Shown here: positions 1 to 8,085 of the stretch, piece after piece
Layout of the letters: every line of letters begins with the position of its first letter
Numbering within the stretch: position 1 is the stretch's first letter
Origin: Candidatus Poseidoniaceae archaeon
GTDB taxonomy: Archaea > Thermoplasmatota > Poseidoniia > Poseidoniales > Poseidoniaceae
Direction: 5' to 3'
Length of the DNA stretch: 64,000 bases
NCBI GenBank assembly: GCA_949372645.1
Contig: CASIAP010000011.1
Coordinates: 1 to 64,000 of the forward strand
The notes under the pieces: model-generated
Seen by the model: only the letters and a program-made list of their open reading frames with translations
The model's database searches: none
What the model was told of the DNA's origin: nothing
Made by a program: the position numbers and the translations under genes

Positions 1-161
1 GGTGATCGAATCCATCATTCGTTACTGATTGAATCCGTCATTCGTTGGTGACCGAATCCATCATTCGTTACTGATTGAATCCGTCATTCGTTGGTGACCG
101 AATCCATCATTCGTTACTGATTGAATTCGTCATTAATTGGTGATCGAATCGATGATTTTTG
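1..161. repeat. 23-bp tandem repeat at the 3' end of the Bat-type regulator gene
   Basis: Six head-to-tail units of 23 bp begin at 1, 24, 47, 70, 93 and 116, with a degenerate seventh at 139-161. Two alternating versions (starting GGTGA or ACTGA, both ending CATTCGTT in the intact copies) form a 46-bp higher-order unit. The units have no spacers. The array overlaps the last codons of the minus-strand gene ending at 133: on that strand each unit can read Asp-Ser-(Ile/Val)-(Ser/Thr)-Asn, as in the C-terminus of the gene, followed by Glu-stop in most copies. It therefore looks like repeated duplication of the gene's own 3' end. The array is cut by the window edge, so copy number is a minimum. 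Confidence 0.9.
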
Positions 162-798
162 CTTCTGCAGATTGTAAATGTTCGCTGACCGTTGCCTGCT
201 TGAGGTCCATCATTCGTGCAATGTCACGTTGAGTACAACCTCTTGGTCTACTGTAGTACCCCATCTCAATTGCCTTATCAAGTACTAATCGCTGTTTTTC
301 TGGCAGTAAATCAATGAATTCGGGTCCTTTTAGCGATTCTTCACCGAGTTTGACCTTAAATCCATTACCGACTAATTTCGACAAGTCTTCACGGATTCTG
401 CGTAATGCTTTGATGGTCCCTCGGATGGTCAATTTCATACCACTTTTATTCAATTGCGATGGACTTACCCACCATGCATCTTCATCATTGCAAAACAATA
501 ACGGAATTGGTCCAGTGAACAATACCTTAACCAATGCAGAATGAGCAGTTTGTGATTTGACTTCTAAAATCTCGAAGACTGTGTGGTCGTTTTCTAAGAC
601 CGCTGGATTCTCGAATTCTACTCGAATAAGACATACCAGTCCTTTTTCTGACCTCTCAATAAATGTGATGAATTCAGTATGATTGAAGGTATCTGATATG
701 GTCATGCCTGGTAAATCGGCCGCCGATATCAGCGAAACATCAACTTGCATGTAACGTAAATCGAGAGATTGGTCACCCAGATTTGCGGATTTATTCAT
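133..798 (-). CDS. Bacterio-opsin activator (Bat)-type HTH transcriptional regulator
   Basis: A 221-residue cytosolic protein. The last 40 residues (about 180-218) carry a helix-turn-helix of the archaeal Bat HTH_10 family: Thr-Gln-Arg-Asp-Ile-Ala near 185-195, then a recognition helix with ATVSEHLQSAEAKI. The first 150 residues have no signal peptide or membrane helix and probably form the ligand-sensing half seen in two-domain Bat-like proteins. It starts 12 bp downstream of the MscS-like channel gene on the same strand, so the two are probably cotranscribed and the regulator may respond to the same osmotic or envelope stress; that link is inference. The stop codon lies inside a 23-bp tandem repeat, and the final residues match the repeat. 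Family assignment is good; the ligand and targets are unknown. Confidence 0.8.
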   Translation of the reverse strand: MNKSANLGDQSLDLRYMQVDVSLISAADLPGMTISDTFNHTEFITFIERSEKGLVCLIRVEFENPAVLENDHTVFEILEVKSQTAHSALVKVLFTGPIPLLFCNDEDAWWVSPSQLNKSGMKLTIRGTIKALRRIREDLSKLVGNGFKVKLGEESLKGPEFIDLLPEKQRLVLDKAIEMGYYSRPRGCTQRDIARMMDLKQATVSEHLQSAEAKIIDSITN

Positions 799-810
799 GA
801 GTTCACGTCC

Positions 811-2025
811 TCAATCGTCGCCACCGGCTTCAAACATACTCAGCATACTGTTCAGTTCACGAAGATCTTCTTCGAGCATAACACGTTCCTTCTTATCCAA
901 GTCACTACCATTCAACTTCTCAGTGATGCTTTCAATTTCAATCTTCGCAGAGGCACGTTCTTTGGCTAACTGCTTGTCCTCTTTGATCATCTTCATGCGG
1001 GCCATTCGAACACTGGTGTTCTTGCGGTGAGCGTTAAAAGTAGGCGGACTTTGTGCATTGATTTCAACTGCTGTTGGATAAGGAATCTCAATGCCCTCTG
1101 CCTTGAATTGTTCATCAAGGTTCTTGAGCAACCAATCTCGAGCAATGAATTCATCTGTATAATCTTCAACCCATCCAAACATTCGGAATACTTTAGCAAA
1201 ATCACCTAACTCGAAGAGCAAGACACGAGGCTCTGGTTTAGCGATTACATATGGGCACTGGCGCATAAGTTTGAGTATGGTATACTTGACGTGGTCAATA
1301 TCTTCATCATAACTGACACCTATATCATGAACCAGTGAAATTCGCCGCCCTGCTCCATCTCCACCACCACGTGCGTGATTGATAATTGTAGAATTTACAA
1401 GGCTGTTATTCGGAACGACGACCAAGTTCTCTTCATGGGTAAGAATCTTGGTCGAGAGAATACCAACTGACACGACTGCACCTGTTTTTCCTTCGACTTC
1501 AATCCGGTCACCGACTTCGAACGGTTGATCTAAAGCCAACATGAATGAGTTGACGATGTTCCCCAAAGTCTGTTGCATGGCAAGGCCAATGATGAGTGAG
1601 AAGACAGCTAAGGATGCGAGGACTCCAAGTAATTCAATTCCCATTTCAGACAGTGCGAGGTAAAGGCCTCCAAACCAAATTGCTGCACGTGCAAGGAAGA
1701 TAATGAGAGAATTACTTCCCGATACAGTGACGCTCGAAGGCTCTGAGAATCGGTCCATGATGACTGGAATCATCACCTTAAGTGAAGCACTGAGTAAGGA
1801 AGTCGAAAGAAGAATGTAGGTTGCTTGGAACATCGGGTCTGAGGATTCGACAAAGGAATGAGTTTCGCCCAAAACCCACCTCATCGTGAGTAAAAAACCC
1901 GTAATGAGTATGAACAAGTAGATTCGCTTGGTAACTGGAGAGTAGAGTTTGTCGTCCCACTTGAATGAAGTCTTTGTCACGAAATCCAACAGAACTTTTC
2001 GCATCAAGAATCGTACGATAGCCAA
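811..2025 (-). CDS. Mechanosensitive ion channel, MscS family
   Basis: A 404-residue inner-membrane protein. Several hydrophobic helices fill the first 150 residues. They lead into the Ala/Gly-rich pore helix and the diagnostic MscS segment (about 150-215) with LGNIVNSFMLALDQPFEVGD and VVVPNNSLVNSTIIN. A cytosolic beta/alpha cage follows, then a charged coiled-coil tail rich in Lys and Glu (about 345-400), which is an extension beyond the MscS core. MscS channels open under membrane tension and release solutes on hypo-osmotic shock. The first possible start is TTG at 2025, directly after an in-frame TGA; ATG at 2004 is an alternative. A helix before the KWDD segment, common in relatives, is missing, so the N-terminus may be shortened. 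The Bat-type regulator follows after 12 bp. Confidence 0.88.
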   Translation of the reverse strand: MAIVRFLMRKVLLDFVTKTSFKWDDKLYSPVTKRIYLFILITGFLLTMRWVLGETHSFVESSDPMFQATYILLSTSLLSASLKVMIPVIMDRFSEPSSVTVSGSNSLIIFLARAAIWFGGLYLALSEMGIELLGVLASLAVFSLIIGLAMQQTLGNIVNSFMLALDQPFEVGDRIEVEGKTGAVVSVGILSTKILTHEENLVVVPNNSLVNSTIINHARGGGDGAGRRISLVHDIGVSYDEDIDHVKYTILKLMRQCPYVIAKPEPRVLLFELGDFAKVFRMFGWVEDYTDEFIARDWLLKNLDEQFKAEGIEIPYPTAVEINAQSPPTFNAHRKNTSVRMARMKMIKEDKQLAKERASAKIEIESITEKLNGSDLDKKERVMLEEDLRELNSMLSMFEAGGDD

Positions 2026-2478
2026 CCGTCAACAACGTGAGTGCACGAGGCCAAAAGACCCATTGCATGCCCATGCATCGAGTCCGTTTAGACTTGTCCA
2101 TTAGCGTCATCGATTTGCGACATGAGCCACCCTCCGCTTACCGTTCATGAAAGGTTACCCGCTCATGATAGTATTTGAGGATATCACTCCCCTTTTCAAC
2201 ACGACATTTCCTAAAAGAATGTGCTCAAATAAAGATGAGGAGGTCGAAAGGGGACGGTACATAGTCACTTCTTGAATACTTGAATTCTTGAATCTGCGAC
2301 AAAAACCCCTTTGACTTGATTGATGTCATTTCGTCGCATTCGAGTGAGATTTATGCTCTAAATGACCCACTGAACTGAAGATTACGCATTGGGAATGTTT
2401 TTTTGTTACTTTTCGATTCGATAAAATAAACACTTCATTAAATGTAAACGCCCCCCACATGGTAACAAGGCGAGAAAA
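2026..2478. other. Intergenic region between divergent genes
   Basis: About 450 bp between the start of the MscS gene (minus) and the 58-residue membrane protein (plus). A minus-strand frame reaching to 2110 overlaps the MscS start but reads as basic and low in family-like features, so I do not call it. The part near 2390-2445 is AT-rich and holds a plausible TATA element for the plus-strand gene. I see no RNA gene or long inverted repeat in the rest. Confidence 0.6.
2415..2431 (+). promoter_or_regulatory. Candidate archaeal TATA element
   Basis: An AT-rich stretch CGATAAAATAAAC lies about 48-60 bp upstream of the ATG at 2479. With the usual archaeal spacing of about 25 bp to the start site, transcription would begin near 2450-2455 and leave a short leader containing the AAGGCGAG ribosome-site candidate. 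Judged by eye only. Confidence 0.35.
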
Positions 2479-2655
2479 ATGAGTGGACAAATATCAAAAA
2501 TCGGATTTGTAGCGAGCATGTTATCAGTAGTATTATCATTGTATATTTACTTCATAACTGAAGACCAAAATTTAGGAATCTTCGTAGGTCTCTGGGCCCC
2601 AACTTTGATTCTTGCAACCAAAGAAATCGAAGAAATGCTCAAGAACAAATCTTGA
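2479..2655 (+). CDS. Small two-helix membrane protein (58 aa)
   Basis: A 58-residue frame from ATG 2479 to TGA 2655. The predicted protein starts MSGQISKIGFVASMLSVVLS, has a first hydrophobic helix (about 9-26), a short acidic loop (Thr-Glu-Asp-Gln-Asn), a second hydrophobic segment containing GIFVGLWAPTLILA (about 32-46) and a charged end KEIEEMLKNKS. An AAGGCGAG sequence sits just upstream of the ATG and a TATA-like element lies further up. The composition is typical of a real small membrane protein and not of a chance frame. Its Gly-Leu-Trp-Ala-Pro stretch resembles small uncharacterised membrane proteins of marine microbes, from memory only. Function unknown. Confidence 0.7.
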   Translation: MSGQISKIGFVASMLSVVLSLYIYFITEDQNLGIFVGLWAPTLILATKEIEEMLKNKS

Positions 2656-2660
2656 GTCTT

Positions 2661-2675
2661 TGACCCCCAGGGTCA
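2661..2675. other. Perfect 6-bp hairpin after the small membrane protein gene
   Basis: TGACCC (2661-2666), loop CCA and GGGTCA (2670-2675) form a perfect inverted repeat five bases after the stop at 2655 and about 33 bases before the next ATG. There is no T-tract, so it is either a weak RNA hairpin or a protein-binding site for the lipoprotein gene. Confidence 0.4.
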
Positions 2676-2708
2676 CATGAACGGTTCATCCAATGAGGGG
2701 TTAGTATC

Positions 2709-3368
2709 ATGAGTCATCGTCTACCCCGCGTAGGTATGGGACATCGTTTTTCTCCAGCAGTTTTGTTCACTCTGCTTATGTTGAGTGCAACAATGTCAGG
2801 ATGCTTTGGCACTGAAGAAGTTGAAGAAGAACCGATCATTGCGAGTCCACTCGATGGATTATTTACATCCACTTCATGGTACCACTACGCTGGTGCAGTC
2901 AATGCATCAAACTCCACAATAGGGTTTGACAACCTCACAGGTAATTCAACACCGTACCCTGTTTCAGGTACGTACTATGGAATTGGCGATACTACATTTG
3001 AACCTACAATTGGCGTCACATCCACTGGCGGGATTCACTATGCTTCCTTTGGTGGAGCGGGCTCAGGAAGTATGGTTTACACCTCAATGGACCAAGGTCA
3101 AACATGGGAGAACATGGGACCATTCAATCCTCTGATTCCTGATTTGGGTCAAGTCCCTTCCTCGAATGACCCGTATATCTATGTCGATAAGTGGACTGAC
3201 AGAATTGTAAAATTCGATATGCATGCTTTAACGGCAATGTTTGTTGAATACTCAGATGATGACGGCCAAACCTGGTCAATTCCGTTTACTGCTGAAGGAT
3301 ACTACACTCCACAAGACCACCAATCCATTGCTTCAATGCCGGATGTTGAATGGAATGGGTATGTATGA
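2709..3368 (+). CDS. Sialidase-fold (Asp-box) lipoprotein, N-terminal part of a frameshifted gene
   Basis: The frame encodes 219 residues and ends at a TGA created by a frameshift. A lipoprotein signal peptide covers the first 31 residues, with a lipobox ending TMSGC (Cys32), followed by an acidic linker of Glu residues. Two Asp-box motifs of the BNR/sialidase beta-propeller type follow (SMDQGQTW and SDDDGQTW). At 3360-3367 the sequence TATG occurs twice in tandem; removing one copy joins this frame smoothly to the next one, with no residues lost. The intact protein would be about 492 residues, exported and lipid-anchored. Asp-box propellers occur in glycosidases and in binding proteins; no sialidase Arg triad can be identified, so the activity is not assigned. 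Confidence 0.8.
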   Translation: MSHRLPRVGMGHRFSPAVLFTLLMLSATMSGCFGTEEVEEEPIIASPLDGLFTSTSWYHYAGAVNASNSTIGFDNLTGNSTPYPVSGTYYGIGDTTFEPTIGVTSTGGIHYASFGGAGSGSMVYTSMDQGQTWENMGPFNPLIPDLGQVPSSNDPYIYVDKWTDRIVKFDMHALTAMFVEYSDDDGQTWSIPFTAEGYYTPQDHQSIASMPDVEWNGYV

Positions 3369-4188
3369 AACAATCTATGTTTTCTGTATCAATACCGGAA
3401 GTGCTGCCGCTGGTCCCCAGTGCTCACGTTCGCTGAACGGTGGGCTTTCATGGGATGTTCAACAACCAGGATATCCGACAGATACTGCTCAATGCTCTGG
3501 TTTACACGGCCATCTTGCTGGCTCCAATGATGGGGCCATATACCGAGGAAATCCATCGTGCGACGGACCTGCAGTCTACCGAAGTTTAGACGGCGGCTCA
3601 ATTTGGACAGAACATACAATCACAACCACTGTGCCAATGCAAGAAGGATGGCACAGCCACGAAGTAGCCGTTGCAGCTGATGAAGCGGGCAACCTCTTCG
3701 CTTCATGGATCAGCATTGATGACATGCCTTGGATGGCCTACTCACGCGACCAAGGCGACACTTGGTCAGAACCAATGATGGTTGCACCACCCGGTGTCAA
3801 TGAAACTGGATTCCCGACCATTTTTGCTGGTGAAGAAGGCAGGGTTGTTGTCGGATACATCGGCGAAGGAGATGACCTTGGTGGATGGAGTGGATACATG
3901 TCGGTCATGACCGATGCTTTTGCAGAAAACCCATTGATTACAACGGTGGCTGTTAATTCACCAAATGACCCTCTTGACATTACCGATGATTGTGGCAATG
4001 TACGCTGTGGCGGATTTGGAGATTTCATTGATGTTGAACTCGATGATGAAGGACGACCTTGGATTGCCTTAGCCCATAATACAAATGGAGAACTTGGAAT
4101 TGTTGGAACCTTTGTGACTGGCCCAGCACTCTATGGAGAATTGCGACAATTGCCGGAGATTACACCCGGCGGTCCAAGCACCCTTTGA
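3355..4188 (+). CDS. Sialidase-fold (Asp-box) lipoprotein, C-terminal part of a frameshifted gene
   Basis: This is the continuation of the preceding frame after the tandem TATG at 3360-3367. It carries three further Asp-box motifs (SLNGGLSW, SLDGGSIW and SRDQGDTW), giving five across the two parts, as expected for one propeller. The start given is an ATG that could serve for re-initiation at 3355 (a second lies at 3361), but on its own this part lacks a signal peptide and half a propeller. Either the gene is broken in this genome, or one 4-bp unit is an assembly or sequencing error, or slippage restores the frame. It ends 20 bp before the convergent dnaJ stop. Confidence 0.75.
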   Translation: MGMYETIYVFCINTGSAAAGPQCSRSLNGGLSWDVQQPGYPTDTAQCSGLHGHLAGSNDGAIYRGNPSCDGPAVYRSLDGGSIWTEHTITTTVPMQEGWHSHEVAVAADEAGNLFASWISIDDMPWMAYSRDQGDTWSEPMMVAPPGVNETGFPTIFAGEEGRVVVGYIGEGDDLGGWSGYMSVMTDAFAENPLITTVAVNSPNDPLDITDDCGNVRCGGFGDFIDVELDDEGRPWIALAHNTNGELGIVGTFVTGPALYGELRQLPEITPGGPSTL

Positions 4189-4208
4189 GCCGAAGTACGC
4201 TTCAAGAC

Positions 4209-5339
4209 TCAAGCACGACGGTCTTTTGCATCTTCTTTAATACGTTGAACAAGGTCTTTTGGCCCGAGTGCTGACTTCAATACTTCAAGTGCCTTCTTTG
4301 ATTTTTTATCAATCTTTTTCGGCATGTGTAATTTCAAAAGAACGATGACATCGCCACGACCACTTCCTCGATTACGTGGCAAACCTCGCTTCTTAATCTC
4401 AACGGTATCGCCGGAATTGGAATACGGTGGGACCTTGATGGTCAATTGTTTTCCATCAATATGCTCTAAGTTCAAGGTTGTGCCCAACACTAAATCCGAA
4501 TAACCAAGCGGGAGTGACATAATGAGGTCGGCATTTGAGCGTTCAAACCAAAGGTGTTCTTCAACATCAATCTCGATGAATAAGTCACCGTCTTCGCCTT
4601 TGCCTTGAGGTGCAGGCTCTCCTTTACCACGCATGCGCAATCGGGTTCCTGCTTCGGCACCGGCAGGGATATTGAATCGGAGAGTTGTGGATTTGATCTC
4701 TTTTCCATTTCCACGGCAGGGGCTACAATTCTCATCGATTTGATGGCCAGAGCCCTCACAACGTGGACAGTCTCGTACGACGTCTTGAACAAATGGTCCA
4801 ACTTGTTGACGCATCCGTACCCGTCCTTGACCGCTGCAATCGCTACAATCTGAAATATTACCATCTTTGGCTCCAGTCCCCGCACATTGAGAACAATTAA
4901 CTGGAAGTTCAACTTCGACCTCTTCTGAACTTCCTTCGTAGATTTGTTTCAAATCAACGCTATGGAACATGCGAATGTCACTGCCACGGCGTCGTGAACG
5001 ACGACCGCCGCCACCGCCACCGCCACCAAAGATATTCGAGAAGAAATCTCCTCCGAGAATATCTTCCATATTGATGTTAAATCCGCCACTGCTGAATCCG
5101 CCAAAGGGTGAACCGCCAGGACCACTGTGACCGAACCGGTCAAATTGTGCACGCTTTTCAGCATCGGAAAGGACAGCATATGCTTCCTGGATTTCCTTGA
5201 ACTTGTTTTCTGCGTCATCTTCCTGACTACGGTCTGGATGGTACTTTCGTGCAAGACTGCGAAACGCATTCTTGAGGTCGGATGAAGAGGCATCTTTTGC
5301 CACTCCGAGGACTTCGTAATAATCTCGCTTTTCCGACAT
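4209..5339 (-). CDS. dnaJ: Chaperone protein DnaJ
   Basis: A type I Hsp40 co-chaperone of about 376 residues that stimulates the ATPase of DnaK and hands it unfolded proteins in the cytosol. In order: J domain (about 5-70) with the HPD motif at 34-36; Gly/Phe-rich linker with a run of Gly; a zinc domain with four CxxCxGxG motifs (CSQCAGTG, CSDCSGQG, CPRCEGSG, CSPCRGNG); then the substrate-binding C-terminal domains. I start at ATG 5339, which gives MSEKRDYYEVLGV and has GGGTGAG just upstream; an in-frame GTG lies nine bases earlier. In many archaea dnaJ follows dnaK and grpE; neither is in this window. All key residues are present. Confidence 0.96.
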   Translation of the reverse strand: MSEKRDYYEVLGVAKDASSSDLKNAFRSLARKYHPDRSQEDDAENKFKEIQEAYAVLSDAEKRAQFDRFGHSGPGGSPFGGFSSGGFNINMEDILGGDFFSNIFGGGGGGGGRRSRRRGSDIRMFHSVDLKQIYEGSSEEVEVELPVNCSQCAGTGAKDGNISDCSDCSGQGRVRMRQQVGPFVQDVVRDCPRCEGSGHQIDENCSPCRGNGKEIKSTTLRFNIPAGAEAGTRLRMRGKGEPAPQGKGEDGDLFIEIDVEEHLWFERSNADLIMSLPLGYSDLVLGTTLNLEHIDGKQLTIKVPPYSNSGDTVEIKKRGLPRNRGSGRGDVIVLLKLHMPKKIDKKSKKALEVLKSALGPKDLVQRIKEDAKDRRA

Positions 5340-5406
5340 AGCACTCACCCAACAAAACGAGGGGCATCAAGGACCTCTTTCAACATCTCGCATGATAAGG
5401 GCGATT

Positions 5407-6384
5407 TCAAGCGTCCAGACCACATTGTAAACAAAACGGTTCATCGAGAGGAATCGTTCCATTGCAACCCCTGCAAATCATTCCCTTTGGAGGTTCAATG
5501 ACTTGAGTGGGTTGAGAGGTTTCGTATTGAGGAATGGATAGCATTGCCATAGACTCGATACTTTCCGCTGATTGTTGCTGAGGGATGTTTGATTCCCAAT
5601 CGTAGACTTTCTCAGTGTGGGGTTGGACAACAACCTGTGGAAGAGTTTCAACCTCGGACATCACTGATTCGACAGCACCATCATCGGTCATCGAAATGAT
5701 GGTAAGTTCAGCATCATCAGAAGAGGCGACGGATCGGATTGGAGCAACAGGACGTTGAGCGGTGACCGGAGCTGCAGAAGCAGCAGCACGGAGGGCGCCT
5801 TGCTTTTTCTCTTCACGACGTTGGTCGGCATTTCCACGGCCAATCATCCGGCTAATCAAATCAAGAAATGAATCCATTGGAGATATTTTACGGGTAGCAC
5901 CAATGGTCGAATCGACGTATTCGTCATCAAAGGTTTCAGTACCTGTCATTCTTCGGTTCGCTTTACGAATACGTTCAGAATCAAGCAAGAGGTCAACTTC
6001 GACTCTTTCATCTTCACCAATTTCAAGTTCAGGAGATTCTTTGTCGATACTCGAAACTTGTTGTTGAAGTACCATTTCACCCACCGCACTGAGGTTACCG
6101 TCAAGCTGAGCATCGGTTTGCCAAACACCAGCTTCTTCCGCCTGGTAGACCTTTTTCATCGTTTTCATGGTCTGATTTCGGTGAAATTCATGATCACGAA
6201 CAGTACGGGTTTTCCGAAATAAGACGATACCGATGACAATGCCGATTCCGTACCACCCGTACATGAGGTTTGGTTCAACTTCAAACATTTCCTTAAGGGG
6301 CGTTACTGTAAAGTGAGTCACTCCCATCAGAAGCAATGGCAAAACTGCAATCCCACGGGCTGTTGCTGTTCGCTCGAATGCCAT
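5407..6384 (-). CDS. Two-helix membrane protein with C-terminal zinc ribbon
   Basis: About 325 residues from ATG 6384, which has GAGGAG upstream; a longer frame to 6429 lacks such a site. Two hydrophobic helices lie near the N-terminus (the second containing YGIGIVIGIVLF), followed by about 220 polar, low-complexity residues rich in Glu, Ser, Ala and Val that are probably disordered and cytosolic. The last 25 residues hold two CxxC pairs (CRGC and CLQC, 14 residues apart), the pattern of a small zinc ribbon. I recognise no enzyme. It lies upstream of dnaJ on the same strand, with 67 bp between them. A role as a membrane-tethered adaptor is possible but unproven. Confidence 0.75.
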   Translation of the reverse strand: MAFERTATARGIAVLPLLLMGVTHFTVTPLKEMFEVEPNLMYGWYGIGIVIGIVLFRKTRTVRDHEFHRNQTMKTMKKVYQAEEAGVWQTDAQLDGNLSAVGEMVLQQQVSSIDKESPELEIGEDERVEVDLLLDSERIRKANRRMTGTETFDDEYVDSTIGATRKISPMDSFLDLISRMIGRGNADQRREEKKQGALRAAASAAPVTAQRPVAPIRSVASSDDAELTIISMTDDGAVESVMSEVETLPQVVVQPHTEKVYDWESNIPQQQSAESIESMAMLSIPQYETSQPTQVIEPPKGMICRGCNGTIPLDEPFCLQCGLDA

Positions 6385-6447
6385 TGTGCTCACTCCTCGC
6401 TTCAATTGCCTACTCAAGTATGTTGCCATCCAATGTATGGTCCTGTA

Positions 6448-7479
6448 TCACCGGTCACTGGGTGCTCGGCCTTTACGAAACAGACCATCGAATAATCCAA
6501 TCGAAAAACTCGAATGAAGGAGAAACAAGCACAATGGAACACCAAAGAGCATTGAAATACGTTTTGAAACAATACTGCTGCGGAGACCTTCGATTACCAG
6601 TACGCCCAAATAACATCCAGGTAAAACCAAAGCGTATTCAGATTGTAAAAAGCAAAGAGTCAGTGTCGCTAAGAGTCCAAACCAAGGTAAAAACTCACGT
6701 AGACTTACTCGCTTAGGATACTTTCGCAAGACTTTCATCCGCCAAAAACCATACCGATGGCCCATCTTCCACCATTTCCGTAATCCAGAACGTTTCACCA
6801 TGTAAACACTGGTTGCAGGGGTACGATGAATAACAAAACCAGCATCAAGGAGACGCATGGAAAGATCACTGTCTTGACTGGTAATATAGGATGCATCCCA
6901 ACCACCTACTTGTTCCAATGCCAAGCGAGAATGCATAGCAAAGGCGGGCGTATTCGTTGGACTGGATTTGGTAAAAGTCTCAAATTGACCACTTCCACTC
7001 CCCAGAGGTGAGCAAAGCGTTCGTTCAATCCATGATTCAGTCATTCCGTGTTTACCGACTCGTGGTTTCACTCTGACACCCACAGCACCCAAAGGTGCTG
7101 GAGTTGCTGTATCGATACGAGACCATTCTTTTAATCGAGTTTCAAGGTGTTCGGGCTCGACCGTTGCGTGGCCAATCATTTCAACGAGATACTGAATTGA
7201 TTCCGGAAGCAGTTTTAAAGCAAGATTACGAGCCTCTGCGACGTGCTTTTTAGGATTGGAATGTAATTCAATAAGCGGTCCGTTGATTTTTTTACTTCGT
7301 TCGATAGCTTTGGTCACTTCATTGCGTGTTGAATCTTCTGAACCACCATCGAGAACTAAGACCAGGTGCTGCTTAGCGCTCAATGTTTGAGCAATCAGTG
7401 AATCCAGGCATGCACCAATATGCATCGACTCATTCAACACTGGAATGACTGATGCAATCGACGGTTGAACATCACTCAT
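6448..7479 (-). CDS. Glycosyltransferase family 2, membrane-associated
   Basis: About 343 residues from ATG 7479 (an upstream GTG at 7509 is possible). The N-terminal half is a GT-A fold: ASVIPVLNE opens the nucleotide-binding strand, LVLDGGSEDST is the usual Asp-Gly/Ser motif, and SQDSDLSMRLLDAGF corresponds to the (Q/E)DxD region that holds the metal and acceptor base. Two or three hydrophobic helices at the C-terminus (about 255-330) place it on the membrane. Family 2 enzymes move a sugar from a nucleotide- or lipid-linked donor; substrates cannot be read from the sequence. It could feed the lipid-linked glycan used by the oligosaccharyltransferase further along the window, which is inference. 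It is divergent from the UPF0201 gene. Confidence 0.88.
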   Translation of the reverse strand: MSDVQPSIASVIPVLNESMHIGACLDSLIAQTLSAKQHLVLVLDGGSEDSTRNEVTKAIERSKKINGPLIELHSNPKKHVAEARNLALKLLPESIQYLVEMIGHATVEPEHLETRLKEWSRIDTATPAPLGAVGVRVKPRVGKHGMTESWIERTLCSPLGSGSGQFETFTKSSPTNTPAFAMHSRLALEQVGGWDASYITSQDSDLSMRLLDAGFVIHRTPATSVYMVKRSGLRKWWKMGHRYGFWRMKVLRKYPKRVSLREFLPWFGLLATLTLCFLQSEYALVLPGCYLGVLVIEGLRSSIVSKRISMLFGVPLCLFLLHSSFSIGLFDGLFRKGRAPSDR

Positions 7480-7554
7480 ACCCTTTGCCAATATGCCTTT
7501 GACTTTCACCTCTTCGCCATTTTACTTGACAAAAGGCATGTTCATGTGCAAGTG

Positions 7555-8085
7555 ATGGTTGGCGATGGTATGCAAGACCCACTGCTTCGGCTCAATGGTG
7601 TCAATGAAAATTTACGCATCCGTATTGAAACTGAACTGAGGGGAGCTGATTCCCCTGAAAAGGTGGAGCAAGCGGTCTTAGCAATATTTCCAGAATTCCC
7701 AAGAGGGAATACATCTGAAGAACCATCACTCGGGAAAGCGATTCTCGAAACATGGAGTGCTGAACAGGTTTCACTGGAAACATATCTCAAATTGCTTCAC
7801 GACTACAGAATACTCGATACTGCACTGGATGCAATGACGGTGCATTTCGATGGACAAAAAACCCAATTCCACTTACTACGCCAGGCAGCGATTGCTGGAA
7901 AAGTGGCCTTCCCCCTACCGAATGAACAACCACTTGGAGGAGTCATAACCATCACATTAGAAGGAGAACACCTCGGTGATTGGCTTGAAGCTGCAACATG
8001 GCACAAGGGACGAGATATTGCCCCACGTTCAATCAAAGATGACAATGCAATGGGCGAGGATGGTGAAGCAGCTACTTGGCTTTAG
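7555..8085 (+). CDS. UPF0201 (PF01877-type) RNA-binding-like protein
   Basis: About 176 residues. RIETELRGADSPEKVEQAVL and the later DYRILDTALDAM ... FHLLRQAAIAGKVAF are the conserved blocks of the archaeal UPF0201 family, in which structures show an L5-like fold. The family is conserved in archaea and its role is not established. I start at ATG 7555; GTG 7552 and ATG 7570 are alternatives, and the frame runs further upstream into the neighbouring promoter region, where the residues no longer look like the family. The 3' end overlaps the convergent peptidase/Nudix gene by 14 bp. Confidence 0.8.
   Translation: MVGDGMQDPLLRLNGVNENLRIRIETELRGADSPEKVEQAVLAIFPEFPRGNTSEEPSLGKAILETWSAEQVSLETYLKLLHDYRILDTALDAMTVHFDGQKTQFHLLRQAAIAGKVAFPLPNEQPLGGVITITLEGEHLGDWLEAATWHKGRDIAPRSIKDDNAMGEDGEAATWL

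Noticed and set aside
1-138. Tandem repeats as a CRISPR array
   Set aside because: The 23-bp units touch each other with no unique spacers, and they overlap a coding end. No cas genes are near.
1778-2110. Minus-strand 110-residue frame over the MscS start
   Set aside because: It mostly overlaps the channel gene in another frame and is basic and irregular. It could only matter if the MscS N-terminus is frameshifted, which I cannot show.
2709-4188. True sialidase (neuraminidase) activity
   Set aside because: Asp-box motifs show the fold only. I could not place the three active-site Arg or the Tyr/Glu pair.
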